The notes under the pieces were generated by a model. That model was given only the letters and a program-made list of their open reading frames with translations, did not search any database and had not been told where the DNA came from. Positions 20,278-28,602 of a DNA stretch of 64,000 nucleotides are shown here, piece after piece (position 1 is the first letter of the stretch; the number at the start of each line of letters is the position of its first letter). Source of the DNA: Alphaproteobacteria bacterium (GTDB taxonomy: Bacteria > Pseudomonadota > Alphaproteobacteria > UBA7985 > JAUIBT01); the NCBI GenBank assembly GCA_030428565.1, contig JAUIDR010000004.1, positions 57,560-121,559 of the forward strand, in the 5' to 3' direction. The position numbers and the translations under genes were made by a program.

Positions 20278-21228
20278 GTGACGCAGAGCTTTTCCATCAA
20301 CAAGGATAGCGACCTGATTGGGGTCTATGGCGCTGGAGCCTACGGACGGGCGGTCGCACATGCCCTGGCGGCTCAAGGCTGGCGCATCGCTTTTGCAGCC
20401 CGGCCAGGACCGGGGCTGCAGGCGGCAGAGCGCGCGGGCTGGACCGTGACGAGCACCGAGCAATTGCTGGCCGGTAGCCGCCTGTTATTGCTGGGCATTC
20501 CCGCCCAAGCACACGCAAGTTTTGTAGATCAACACCGTGCCGACCTGGCGGCGCGTTCACGCGAGCACCCCGTGTTAAGCCTGGCTAAAGGCATCGATCG
20601 CCACCAAGGTCTGTTACTGCCAGAGCTGCCTTGGCCTCGACCCCTTGGGCTCATTTCGGGGCCTTCGTTTGCGGCGGACTTGGTAGCTGGAAAACCGACC
20701 GCCCTCAATTTGGCCTACCCAGAGCTAGCGAGCGCTCGCATCCTGGCCGCGGCTCTATCAGGCCCACGATTGCGGCTCTACGCCAGCGATGATGTGGCGG
20801 GCATCGCTCTTGTGGGGGCGATGAAAAACGTCATTGCGTTAGCCTGCGGCGTGCTGGACGGTGCCCAGCTTGGAGAGTCCGCCCGCTCTGCGCTCATGGC
20901 CCGCGGCATGAGCGAAATCTCGCGGCTTCTCCAAGCCGTCGGCGGACAGAACGAGACGCTGATTAGTCCTGCGGGCGTCGGCGACCTGGCGCTAACCTGT
21001 GGTTCGACCAAGTCACGCAATTTCCAATTCGGTCAGGCCCTTGGTGCCGGCACCGAGCTGCCCGATAGCCTGGTCGAAGGCGTGGCCACCGCCAGCGCCG
21101 CCCTAGCCTTGGCCGAGCGCCACGGTATCGAGCTGCCCATCACGCAAGCCGTCGATACCCTGGTGCAGGGCAAACGCAGCGTGGCAGAGACCATCAGCGA
21201 TTTGATGCGACGCCCCCTACCCCGCTAG
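20278..21228 (+). CDS. gpsA: NAD(P)-dependent glycerol-3-phosphate dehydrogenase
   Basis: About 316 residues. It makes sn-glycerol-3-phosphate for phospholipid synthesis. Rossmann motif GVYGAGAYGRAVA, substrate motif LISGPSFAADLVAGKPTA, catalytic lysine in GAMKNVIALACGV, and the C-terminal GVGDLALTCGSTKSRNFQFG signature are all present. The frame opens at a TTG at 20188. The GTG at 20278 puts the nucleotide motif near residue 15, as usual, and I prefer it, but the start is not certain. The 3' end is 9 bp from the convergent cysNC stop, and a 17-bp palindrome spans both stop codons. Confidence 0.88.
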   Translation: MTQSFSINKDSDLIGVYGAGAYGRAVAHALAAQGWRIAFAARPGPGLQAAERAGWTVTSTEQLLAGSRLLLLGIPAQAHASFVDQHRADLAARSREHPVLSLAKGIDRHQGLLLPELPWPRPLGLISGPSFAADLVAGKPTALNLAYPELASARILAAALSGPRLRLYASDDVAGIALVGAMKNVIALACGVLDGAQLGESARSALMARGMSEISRLLQAVGGQNETLISPAGVGDLALTCGSTKSRNFQFGQALGAGTELPDSLVEGVATASAALALAERHGIELPITQAVDTLVQGKRSVAETISDLMRRPLPR

Positions 21229-21241
21229 CGCTTAGCGCTAG
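21225..21241. repeat. Palindrome spanning the gpsA and cysNC stop codons
   Basis: CTAGCGCTTAGCGCTAG: 7-bp arms around TTA. The TAG stop of gpsA and the TAG stop of cysNC (read on the opposite strand) sit in the two arms. It may act as a weak bidirectional structure, but there is no T-run. Confidence 0.6.
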
Positions 21242-23154
21242 GCTTGGTCGGAGCGTTCCAGATAGGCAATCACCTGTTGGGCCAGTTCCTCGGCGGAGGC
21301 ATCGCCTGCCTGCAAATGCAGTTCAGCGGCTTCCGGTGGCTCGTAGGGTGAGTCAATGCCGGTAAAGTTCTTGATCTGGCCCGAACGCGCCTTGGCATAA
21401 AGGCCCTTCACATCGCGCTGCTCACAAATCTCAAGCGGCGTATCGACAAAGACCTCGACGAATTCGCCATCCTGCAAGAGTTCGCGCGCCATGCGGCGTT
21501 CAGAGCGAAACGGCGAAATGAAGGACACGATAACGATCAGCCCGGCTTCGACCATCAGCTTGGCGACCTCACCGATGCGGCGGATGTTTTCCACCCTGTC
21601 GGCGTCGGTAAAGCCCAAATCGCGGTTGAGCCCATGGCGCACATTATCGCCGTCCAAGATCATGCAATGTTTGCCCGCTGCAAACAGCCGCTGTTCGACC
21701 AGATTGGCGACCGTCGATTTGCCCGAGCCCGACAAGCCGGTGAACCACAATACTCTGGCCTCTTGCCCCTTCTGCTGGGCGCGCTGCTGCTTTTCGATAT
21801 TGAGTGCTTGGCGATGCAGGTTCTGGCTGCGGCGCAGAGCAAACTTCAGCATGCCAGCACCGACCGTCGCATTGGTCATTCGATCAATCAGAATAAAGCC
21901 GCCGGTCTCGCGCAGCTCTTCGTAGGGATCGAATGCCACTTCCTTTTCCAAGCTGAGATTGACTTCAGCAATCTCGTTGAGCGCCAATGTCTTCGCCGCG
22001 GTGTGCTCGAAGGTGTTGACGTTGACCTTGTGCTTGATGCTGGTGATTGAGGCCGCAACCGTCTTGCTGCCCAATTTCAGCAGGTAGGAGCGACCGGGCA
22101 ACAAAGGCTTTTCATCCATCCAAACCAAATCGGCTTGGAATTGATCGGCGACCTCAGCGCGTTGCTTGAGCGAACAGATCAGATCGCCACGAGAGATATC
22201 AATTTCATCTTCCAGCACCAAAGTGATCGCTTGGCCCGCACGCGCCTTGGGCAAGTCGCCATCAAAGGTCACGATCTGTTTGACCTGAGATTGCTTGGCA
22301 GACGGCAGGACGACGACAGGGTCGCCGACAGCGACCTGACCAGCGGTCACGGTACCAGAAAAGCCTCTGAAATCCAGGTGGGGGCGGTTTACCCATTGCA
22401 CCGGAAAGCGCAGCGGTTGTTGAGAAAAATCGCTGTGGTTTTGCGGCACGTTCTCAAGAAATTCGAGCAAGCTTGGCCCCTCGTACCAACGCATATTGTC
22501 CGAAGCGCTCGAAATGTTATCGCCTACCAGCGCAGAGACCGGAATAGCCTCGCTGGCCGCCAGACCCAACATACTGGTCAAGGCGGCAAAGTCGGCGCGG
22601 ATCTGGCGAAAACGCAGCTCGTCATAATCGACCAAGTCCATCTTGTTGACCGCCATGACCACCGTTTTTACGCCCAACAGCGCCGCAATATAGGCGTGGC
22701 GCCTTGTTTGCGTGACCACCCCTTGGCGGGCATCGACCAACAGCACCGCCAGATCGGCGGTTGAAGCGCCCGTCACCATATTGCGCGTGTACTGTTCATG
22801 GCCGGGCGTATCAGCGACGATGAACTTGCGTTTGTCGGTCGCGAAAAAGCGGTAGGCGACATCAATCGTGATGCCTTGTTCGACTTCAGCTTGCAGGCCA
22901 TCGACCAGCAGAGCGAAATCCAAGTTACCTTCGCCGGTCGTGCCAAAGCGCCGAGACGCGCTCTCAAGCGCACTGACTTGATCGTCCAGCAAGAGCTTGG
23001 AATCGTAGAGCAGGCGTCCGATCAAAGTTGACTTGCCGTCGTCCACCGACCCGCATGTTATAAAGCGCAACAAACCATTGGGCGCATCAACGAACAAGGG
23101 GGCTTGGGCCTCCTCCCCCGACAGGACGGTGCGATCTGCAGAAATGTCGGTCAT
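21238..23154 (-). CDS. cysNC: Bifunctional sulfate adenylyltransferase subunit 1 / APS kinase
   Basis: A 638-residue fusion. Residues 1-450 are the CysN GTPase: P-loop GSVDDGKS (35-42), [20 protein letters not shown]. From about 467 it is an APS kinase (CysC) with its own P-loop GLSGSGKS (473-480) and the [11 protein letters not shown] active-site serine. It works with CysD to make APS from ATP and sulfate, then PAPS. Its ATG overlaps the cysD stop by one base (TGATG), indicating translational coupling. Confidence 0.97.
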   Translation of the reverse strand: MTDISADRTVLSGEEAQAPLFVDAPNGLLRFITCGSVDDGKSTLIGRLLYDSKLLLDDQVSALESASRRFGTTGEGNLDFALLVDGLQAEVEQGITIDVAYRFFATDKRKFIVADTPGHEQYTRNMVTGASTADLAVLLVDARQGVVTQTRRHAYIAALLGVKTVVMAVNKMDLVDYDELRFRQIRADFAALTSMLGLAASEAIPVSALVGDNISSASDNMRWYEGPSLLEFLENVPQNHSDFSQQPLRFPVQWVNRPHLDFRGFSGTVTAGQVAVGDPVVVLPSAKQSQVKQIVTFDGDLPKARAGQAITLVLEDEIDISRGDLICSLKQRAEVADQFQADLVWMDEKPLLPGRSYLLKLGSKTVAASITSIKHKVNVNTFEHTAAKTLALNEIAEVNLSLEKEVAFDPYEELRETGGFILIDRMTNATVGAGMLKFALRRSQNLHRQALNIEKQQRAQQKGQEARVLWFTGLSGSGKSTVANLVEQRLFAAGKHCMILDGDNVRHGLNRDLGFTDADRVENIRRIGEVAKLMVEAGLIVIVSFISPFRSERRMARELLQDGEFVEVFVDTPLEICEQRDVKGLYAKARSGQIKNFTGIDSPYEPPEAAELHLQAGDASAEELAQQVIAYLERSDQA

Positions 23155-24317
23155 CAGAAATAGCCCTCCAGTTTCTTTTGTTCCATCGAGGCGTTTTGAT
23201 CCTTGTCGATCAAGCGACCCTGGCGTTCTGAGGTGCGTGCGATCTGCATCTCCCGGACAATGGCATCCAGGCTATCCGCGCGGCTCTCCATGGCACCGGT
23301 CAGCGGGTAGCAACCCAGCGTTCGAAAACGTACCCAGCGCTGTTGCGGGCTCTCCCCCGCCGCTAGCGGCAGGCGCTCGTCATCGACCATAATCAGCGAG
23401 CCATCGCGCTCAACGACGGGGCGTTCAGCGGCATAATAGAGCGGCACAATCGGGATATTTTCCCGCACGATGTACTGCCAGATATCGAGTTCGGTCCAAT
23501 TTGACAGCGGAAATGCGCGAATTGTTTCGCCTTTATTCACGCGTGTGTTAAATACGTTCCAGATTTCGGGGCGCTGGCCCTTGGGGTTCCAAACATGCCC
23601 TTTGGAGCGGAACGAGAGAACGCGCTCTTTGGCTCGCGATTTTTCCTCATCGCGCCGCGCGCCGCCAAAGGCCACATCAAAGCCGTAGTGATCCAGCGCC
23701 TGCTTTAGTGCGGCGGTTTTCATGACGTCGGTATAATGGGCGCCGTGGTCGAAAGGATTGATCTGCTGTTCCAGGCCTTCAGAGCTGGTGAAGACACGCA
23801 GATCCAAATCAAAGCGCTTGGCCGTAGCGTCGCGAAATTCGATCATCTCCCGAAATTTCCAGCGGGTATCGATGTGGAGCAAAGGAAACGGCAGCTTTGA
23901 GGGGTAAAACGCCTTCAACGCCAGATGCAGCATGACACTGGAATCTTTGCCGATTGAGTACATCATCACGGGATTGGCCATCTCCGCCACGACTTCTCGC
24001 ATGATGTGAATCGACTCAGCTTCAAGCTGATCCAGGTGGCTCATGGGGGCCGTCACCTGAATTCGTAATGCCTTCAGCCAGTCCAACTCCTGGGCTGCGC
24101 TGCTGAGCGAAAATCGGCGAAATTGTCGATCGACTTGCCGCTCCACCAGACCGGAGTCTTCCAGTATCTTAAGGTGGCGACTCAGCGCGGGCTTGGAGAT
24201 ATCAAAGGGTTCAGCCAAGTCGCTGGCGCTGGCACCAGGGGCGGTGGCCAGGTGCTCAAGGACGCTGCGACGAACGGGGTCCGCCAAGATGGCGTGGAGG
24301 TCGGTTTCATTTAACAT
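23154..24317 (-). CDS. cysD: ArsR-type winged helix fused to sulfate adenylyltransferase subunit 2 (CysD)
   Basis: A 387-residue fusion. Residues 1-90 are a complete ArsR-family winged helix-turn-helix: [61 protein letters not shown]. From M92 the protein is ordinary CysD, with the PP-loop SIGKDSS (121-127), DTRWKFREM and [16 protein letters not shown]. CysD forms APS together with the GTPase CysN. The winged-helix part has no cysteine, so it is not a thiol sensor of the SqrR/BigR kind. M92 (ATG at 24044) has its own AGGTGA 8 nt upstream, while the first ATG at 24317 has no clear Shine-Dalgarno. Free CysD may therefore be made from the same mRNA. A dyad at 24324-24345 lies 6 bp before the first ATG. 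Confidence 0.92.
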   Translation of the reverse strand: MLNETDLHAILADPVRRSVLEHLATAPGASASDLAEPFDISKPALSRHLKILEDSGLVERQVDRQFRRFSLSSAAQELDWLKALRIQVTAPMSHLDQLEAESIHIMREVVAEMANPVMMYSIGKDSSVMLHLALKAFYPSKLPFPLLHIDTRWKFREMIEFRDATAKRFDLDLRVFTSSEGLEQQINPFDHGAHYTDVMKTAALKQALDHYGFDVAFGGARRDEEKSRAKERVLSFRSKGHVWNPKGQRPEIWNVFNTRVNKGETIRAFPLSNWTELDIWQYIVRENIPIVPLYYAAERPVVERDGSLIMVDDERLPLAAGESPQQRWVRFRTLGCYPLTGAMESRADSLDAIVREMQIARTSERQGRLIDKDQNASMEQKKLEGYF

Positions 24318-24323
24318 ATCGCT

Positions 24324-24345
24324 TAGTTAACATTTCAGTTAACTA
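24324..24345. promoter_or_regulatory. Operator-like dyad upstream of arsR-cysD
   Basis: Perfect 8-bp arms TAGTTAAC and GTTAACTA around a 6-nt centre, ending 6 bp before the first ATG of the ArsR-CysD fusion. This is the size and place expected for autoregulation by a winged-helix dimer. There is no other such palindrome in the 24.2-24.4 kb stretch. Confidence 0.65.
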
Positions 24346-24405
24346 CAGCAAGCGAAAAATGAAAATTGAGCGCATTTTTTCAGGTAATCGGCAGCGAACA
24401 AAGCG

Positions 24406-25107
24406 TCATACCTTCATTGCGCGCGCTGGAACGCCCGCGATGCGCGCGCCCGCGCCGTGATTACCCACCACCACGGCACCTGCAGCGACCATAGCACTGT
24501 CGCCAATCTCGACGCCCGGTATAAAGCGCGATCCGATCCCGCAAAAGCTCGCTGCGCCAATGCGAACGCCGCCAGCAAGCGCACAAGCGGGCGCGATGTG
24601 GGCAAAGGCTCCAATTTCGCAGTCATGGTCAACGCTAGCGCTGGTATTGATGATCGCGCCCTCGCCAATGCGCGAATCCGCGTTAATGACCGCACCGGGC
24701 ATGACCAGAGCGCCCGCACCGACCTGCACCGAGGGCGCCATGATCGCGTGCGGGCTGATCGCATTTGGCAGGCTCAGGCCCTTGCTCGTGAGGGACGAAG
24801 TGATTTGCTGCCGGATTTTGTTATCGCCGATGGCAACAAAGACCGGCAAACGGCCATGCTGCAACAGCCAATCGCCAAAGTCCTCGGTCTGCTGAACAGC
24901 TACACCGTTGCAAGACGCTGGCTCGGGGTCCGGTCTCGTATTGCCCGATTTCGCGCTCGCATAACCCGTTGCTGTCGGGGCAGGATTTACCAGGCAAGCC
25001 CGCACTCGCCACCCCCGATCTCGCAGCACATCGATACAGACCTTGGCGTGCCCGCCAGCGCCAATCACCACGATCTCGTGTTCTTGTCCCAAGTTTTGTT
25101 GCCCCAC
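24406..25107 (-). CDS. NeuD/PglD-like sugar O- or N-acyltransferase
   Basis: About 233 residues. The N-terminal PglD-type Rossmann domain begins EIVVIGAGGHAKVCIDVLRDRGW. The C-terminal half is a left-handed beta helix with hexapeptide repeats (IGEGAIINTSASVDHDCEIGAFAHIAPACALAGGVRIGAASFCGIGS), ending in VVGNHGAGARIAGVPARAMKV. The catalytic histidine is expected in the SVDHDCEIG turn. Such enzymes acetylate amino sugars or sialic-acid-like sugars for surface polysaccharides. The GTG at 25107, with AAAGG 7 nt upstream, is the likely start. The open frame above it is a low-complexity repeat. No other sugar genes are adjacent. Confidence 0.8.
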   Translation of the reverse strand: MGQQNLGQEHEIVVIGAGGHAKVCIDVLRDRGWRVRACLVNPAPTATGYASAKSGNTRPDPEPASCNGVAVQQTEDFGDWLLQHGRLPVFVAIGDNKIRQQITSSLTSKGLSLPNAISPHAIMAPSVQVGAGALVMPGAVINADSRIGEGAIINTSASVDHDCEIGAFAHIAPACALAGGVRIGAASFCGIGSRFIPGVEIGDSAMVAAGAVVVGNHGAGARIAGVPARAMKV

Positions 25108-25416
25108 CTTAGAGCCTTTCCTTCGTCGCTTCACCGGTGACAGTTCGACACGAGCCAACACGGGCCGCTCTAGGCCAGACGAGGCCCCTTGAGACCCCTT
25201 GAGACCCCTTGAGGCCCGTTCGCAGGCTGTCTCCAAATTGTGACTTCTTGCTACGCCACTGTCGAGATACTTTTGCAGGGCGCAGGCCTGAGGGACGTGC
25301 TAACCCGGCTTTACAATTGCCGATTTTGCGCCACCTGATTGTGCGGGGACACGCGCCTTGCGCTACCCGGCCCCTATTAACCGACGAATACAATCAACAA
25401 TAAATGGAGGTTCAAC
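25108..25416. other. Intergenic region with a 10-bp tandem repeat
   Basis: This 309-bp stretch between the divergent NeuD-like and dienelactone hydrolase genes holds no convincing gene. It contains four 10-bp units (GAGACCCCTT three times with one change, then GAGGCCCGTT; 25181-25220). The ribosome site GGAGG of the dienelactone hydrolase gene is at 25407. Promoters for both genes must lie here, but I cannot assign hexamers with confidence. Confidence 0.6.
25181..25220. repeat. Four tandem 10-bp units
   Basis: GAGGCCCCTT, GAGACCCCTT, GAGACCCCTT, GAGGCCCGTT in direct succession, non-coding in the preferred annotation. Confidence 0.85.
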
Positions 25417-26244
25417 ATGTGTGATTTAGACGGCTGCGGCTCTGCAATCGACATGCCGCCGATTGAAGTGAGTGACCGCCAACGCCGGGCCTTCCTGGCG
25501 GGATTGGCCAGCCTGCCGCTAGCCAGCGTCTTGGCTTTCCCAGAATTGGCGCAGGCTGCAGGCGCGCGTACCGAGGCGATTTCTATGCAAGGCAGCAACG
25601 GCGCGACCTTCAGCGGCGCCCTGGCACTCCCCCAAGGCGGCGGCCCCGCACCGACACTTGTTCTGATCCACGAATGGTGGGGGCTCAACGACCAAATCAA
25701 GGCCGTGGCGGCCGAGTTTGCAGAGTTGGGCTATGTCGCGCTGGCGATCGACCTGCACGGTGGCAAGGTGGCTAGCAATGCCCAAGAGGCCCGCGAGCTG
25801 ACCCGCGCGGTCAAGCCCGACGTGGCGACCCAACAATTGGTGGCTGCCATCGACTTTCTTCGCCATCATGACAAATCGAATGGCAAGGTTGGCACCATCG
25901 GTTGGTGCTTCGGCGGCGGTTGGTCGCTCAATGCCTCGCTGGCCAGTCCCGTCGATGCCACCGTTATTTACTACGGCAATGTGCGCAAAAGCCCAGAGCA
26001 ACTAGACAGCCTCAACGCACCGATTTTGGGCCATTTCGGCACCCAAGATCGCAACATCAATGAAGAAATGGTCGCCGGCTTCGGTGAAGCCCTTGCCTCG
26101 GCAGGCAAGTCCGAGCTGTTTACGCCGCATTGGTACGATGCCAACCACGCCTTCGCCAACCCGACCGGCTCGCGCTTTGACGCTGAAGACGCGGCGCTTG
26201 CTTGGCAGCGCACTTTAGATTTCTTCAAACAGCACTTGAGCTGA
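25417..26244 (+). CDS. Dienelactone hydrolase family protein, probably Tat-exported
   Basis: A 275-residue alpha/beta hydrolase. The N-terminus has a twin arginine and hydrophobic stretch (DRQRRAFLAGLASLPLASVLAFPELAQA), which suggests Tat export, although a 20-residue hydrophilic lead precedes it. The catalytic cysteine is C164 in GWCFGGGWS, with an Asp in FGTQDRN and a His in DANHAFANP, the Cys-Asp-His triad of dienelactone hydrolases. The first residues (MCDLDGCGSA) hold two cysteines. Start ATG is preceded by GGAGG. Physiological substrate unknown. Confidence 0.85.
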   Translation: MCDLDGCGSAIDMPPIEVSDRQRRAFLAGLASLPLASVLAFPELAQAAGARTEAISMQGSNGATFSGALALPQGGGPAPTLVLIHEWWGLNDQIKAVAAEFAELGYVALAIDLHGGKVASNAQEARELTRAVKPDVATQQLVAAIDFLRHHDKSNGKVGTIGWCFGGGWSLNASLASPVDATVIYYGNVRKSPEQLDSLNAPILGHFGTQDRNINEEMVAGFGEALASAGKSELFTPHWYDANHAFANPTGSRFDAEDAALAWQRTLDFFKQHLS

Positions 26245-26321
26245 CCGAGGAGCGGCGCGGGCCACCATATTTAGGTCGATGCCGTCGCCGAACCAAGGCG
26301 CTCAAATACCTACTTCAAAAA

Positions 26322-26362
26322 CAAAAGGCCGGAGGTGAAACCCAGCTCCCTCCGGCCTTTTG
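26322..26362. terminator. Bidirectional rho-independent terminator
   Basis: A perfect 14-bp stem, CAAAAGGCCGGAGG with CCTCCGGCCTTTTG, around a 13-nt loop. It lies between the ends of the convergent dienelactone hydrolase and pirin genes. The T4/A4 flanks inside the stem allow termination in both directions. Confidence 0.9.
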
Positions 26363-26383
26363 CTGTCATTGCGCAGTGATCAA

Positions 26384-27298
26384 TCAATGATCTGCGGGCT
26401 TGATAAAGCGATCGTTGCGCAGGTCATCGAAGGCCTGCATCAGCTCTTGTCGGGTGTTCATCACGATAGGACCGTGCCAAGCAATGGGCTCGCGGATCGG
26501 CGCGCCAGCGACCAGCAAAAAGCGGATACCGAGCGGCCCAGCTTGGACTTCAATCTCATCGCCCGTGCCAAAACGCACCAAGGTTCGATGGCCCGACATG
26601 TCACGAATGTTGAGCTCTTGGCCGCCTACTTCCTTCTCCAGCAACACCCCTGCTGGCGCTGAGGCGTCCGTAAATTTGCCTGCGCCATCAAAGACGTAGG
26701 CGAAGGTGTTTCGATAGGTATCGATCTTAAAACGCTTGCGCCGTCCAGCAGGCACAAAGACGTCCAGGTAGAGCGGCTCAGCCGCCACGCCGTCGACCGG
26801 GCCTTTCTGCCCCCAAAATTCTCCAACGATGATTTTTACACGCGTACCGTCATCGTCAATCACTTCAGGGATATCTTTGCCGCCCACGTCCTGATACCGC
26901 GGCGCGGTCATCTTCAGCGAGGACGGCAGATTGGCCCAAAGCTGAAATCCGTGCATGCGCCCGCGCTCATCACCGCTGGGCATTTCCTGGTGCACGATCC
27001 CCGAACCTGCTGTCATCCACTGCACATCGCCTGCGCCCAGGCTGCCACGATTACCTAGCGAGTCCCCGTGCTCTACTTCGCCCGCTAGAACATAGGTAAT
27101 GGTCTCGATGCCCCGATGCGGGTGCCAGGGAAAACCGGCCCGATAGCGCGCCGGATCGTCATTGCTAAAATCATCGAACAGCAAAAACGGATCGTGCGCT
27201 TCTGGCTCGTGAAAGCCAAAAGCGCGGTGCAGGTGGACGCCCGCACCTTCCATCGTGGCTTGGGCTTGGGCGGTCGCAATTGCGGGTCTAATGGACAT
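26384..27298 (-). CDS. Pirin family protein
   Basis: A 304-residue bicupin. The N-terminal cupin has the metal-binding pattern FPWHPHRGIETITYVLAGEVEHGDS and MTAGSGIVHQEMP, matching pirins, some of which have quercetin 2,3-dioxygenase activity while others bind regulators. The C-terminal pirin domain follows with DVFVPAGRRKRFKI and a second degenerate cupin. The ATG at 27298 is preceded by AAGGAACAAAC. A longer frame to 27403 has a low-complexity lead and is rejected. Confidence 0.88.
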   Translation of the reverse strand: MSIRPAIATAQAQATMEGAGVHLHRAFGFHEPEAHDPFLLFDDFSNDDPARYRAGFPWHPHRGIETITYVLAGEVEHGDSLGNRGSLGAGDVQWMTAGSGIVHQEMPSGDERGRMHGFQLWANLPSSLKMTAPRYQDVGGKDIPEVIDDDGTRVKIIVGEFWGQKGPVDGVAAEPLYLDVFVPAGRRKRFKIDTYRNTFAYVFDGAGKFTDASAPAGVLLEKEVGGQELNIRDMSGHRTLVRFGTGDEIEVQAGPLGIRFLLVAGAPIREPIAWHGPIVMNTRQELMQAFDDLRNDRFIKPADH

Positions 27299-27744
27299 GT
27301 TTGTTCCTTTTCCTGGGCCTGCTGGTCCCAGGGGACTTTGGGGGGAAGTTCGTTTGGGGGCCTTGTTTTGAGCGGGGACATCAACATCGGCGCGCTTGAC
27401 CATGCCAAAGAGCTCGTCGGGCGGTCCCAGTTCAGAGCCTAGCCGTTACATTGGAACAGAGTAAGGGCAAGTCAAGACGCCGACGGTACGCGAGACTCCC
27501 CCTGGAGCGCCGCCTCGCGCCCTGCAACTGACGCATGCCTCAACAAGGGGCTCCGCGCCACAATGGCGAGCCCCCTTCCGCTTCACCCCGACAATCCCCT
27601 TATCTGGGTGGGCTGACAGAAGACCGGCGTCGCAACCCACAGCGCCCAGGCTCGGAAACGCAAAATCGACACAATTGGGGCCTGAGTCTTAAGGCCTGTA
27701 CCGAAAACACAAGGGGATACACATCACGCTGGAAAGGCAGCAAA
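27299..27744. other. 446-bp intergenic region, no gene seen
   Basis: Between the divergent pirin and GNAT-like genes. Open frames cross it, but they have no ribosome site or recognisable product. It holds several GC-rich potential hairpins. No repeat, RNA gene or operator can be supported. Confidence 0.5.
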
Positions 27745-28602
27745 ATGTTGAACGTCAGCACCTTCGCCCCGCAAACGATCGCATTGATACCTGCACCACT
27801 TTGTGAACCTGTGGCCTGCCAGGCCCTGGCCAAGTGCCTGTCTGCAGCTTTCTCCTCTGGCATATGGCGCAAAACCCCCATGCCTTTAGGGAGCCCCGAT
27901 GCCTCTGGCAACGATCCCAGCAGCGCCTATGGCGTGCTCAACAGCCTTGGCGAACACTCGCTCGCGGTGGCGGCCTTTGCGCCGCGCAGCGATTCCTTGC
28001 TGGGCTGCGTCGTTGGCTGCGTTATGGATGAGCAGGTGATCGCTCACTACCGTCTTCACGACTATGGCGCCCGACCTGGCGATGGCCTGTTGGCCTTCAT
28101 TGGCATCATCCCGGACGCTCAGGGGCTGCGCTGCCCGCCCCATTTGCCGCCGAGCGTTGGACCGTCGCGTGGCAATGACGCCCAGGATCTGAAGACACAG
28201 GATCTGAAGACAGAGGGCCAGAAGACAGAAGGCCAGAAGACAGAAGGCCAGAAGACAGAAGGCCAGAATATAAACCAGACCGGAAAGTCACAAAGCTTAG
28301 CGCGACGTTTGTTCGAGACCTGGCTATTCAGCCCCGGTTTGGCCCGCTGCCCTCGCCTGTTTGTGCGTACCCGCCGTCGTATCCGCCCCATTCGCCACCT
28401 GAGCCAAGAACATCGCTTTGAGCTTGTCGGCAACTTTGAGACCGACTTTAGGGGCCAACGTCAGACACGTTTGGTCTATCGACGCAACAATCAGATTGGT
28501 GCGGGCGACGGGCAAGGTCAGCGGCCTGCACAGCAACAAACGGCAAGTCCCGCGCCTGCCCCTCCCTCGACCGCGTTGCAATCGGTTGAGCCTCGGCCAT
28601 GA
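27745..28602 (+). CDS. Putative GNAT-like protein with a repeat-encoded linker
   Basis: A 285-residue protein. Two conserved-looking parts flank a hydrophilic linker. The first (1-135) includes LAVAAFAPRSDSLLGCVVGCVMDE and GLLAFIGIIPDAQG. The second (about 180-245) includes LARRLFETWLFSPGLARCPRLFVRTRRR and FELVGNFETDFRGQRQTRLVYRR. The strand pattern LLGCVVG/LLAFIGIIP and the closing GNFE..G..R.VY are reminiscent of GNAT acyltransferases, but I would not call this certain. The linker is encoded by six 15-bp repeats and reads EGQKT four times. The start ATG follows AAAGGCAGCAAA. Its stop overlaps the start of the flavoprotein gene (ATGA), so the two are coupled. Confidence 0.6.
   Translation: MLNVSTFAPQTIALIPAPLCEPVACQALAKCLSAAFSSGIWRKTPMPLGSPDASGNDPSSAYGVLNSLGEHSLAVAAFAPRSDSLLGCVVGCVMDEQVIAHYRLHDYGARPGDGLLAFIGIIPDAQGLRCPPHLPPSVGPSRGNDAQDLKTQDLKTEGQKTEGQKTEGQKTEGQNINQTGKSQSLARRLFETWLFSPGLARCPRLFVRTRRRIRPIRHLSQEHRFELVGNFETDFRGQRQTRLVYRRNNQIGAGDGQGQRPAQQQTASPAPAPPSTALQSVEPRP
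28186..28275. repeat. Six in-frame tandem 15-bp repeats
   Basis: Units at 28186, 28201, 28216, 28231, 28246 and 28261. Units 3-5 are identical (GGCCAGAAGACAGAA) and the outer ones diverge. Because 15 bp equals five codons, gain or loss of units keeps the frame. Confidence 0.95.

Noticed and set aside
27404..27744. N-terminal extension of the GNAT-like protein (frame open from 27535)
   Set aside because: The extension is Pro/Arg-rich low-complexity sequence without ribosome site. The ATG at 27745 has a purine-rich site.
28186..28275. Possible CRISPR array
   Set aside because: Units are head-to-tail without spacers and lie in frame inside a gene; no cas genes are present.
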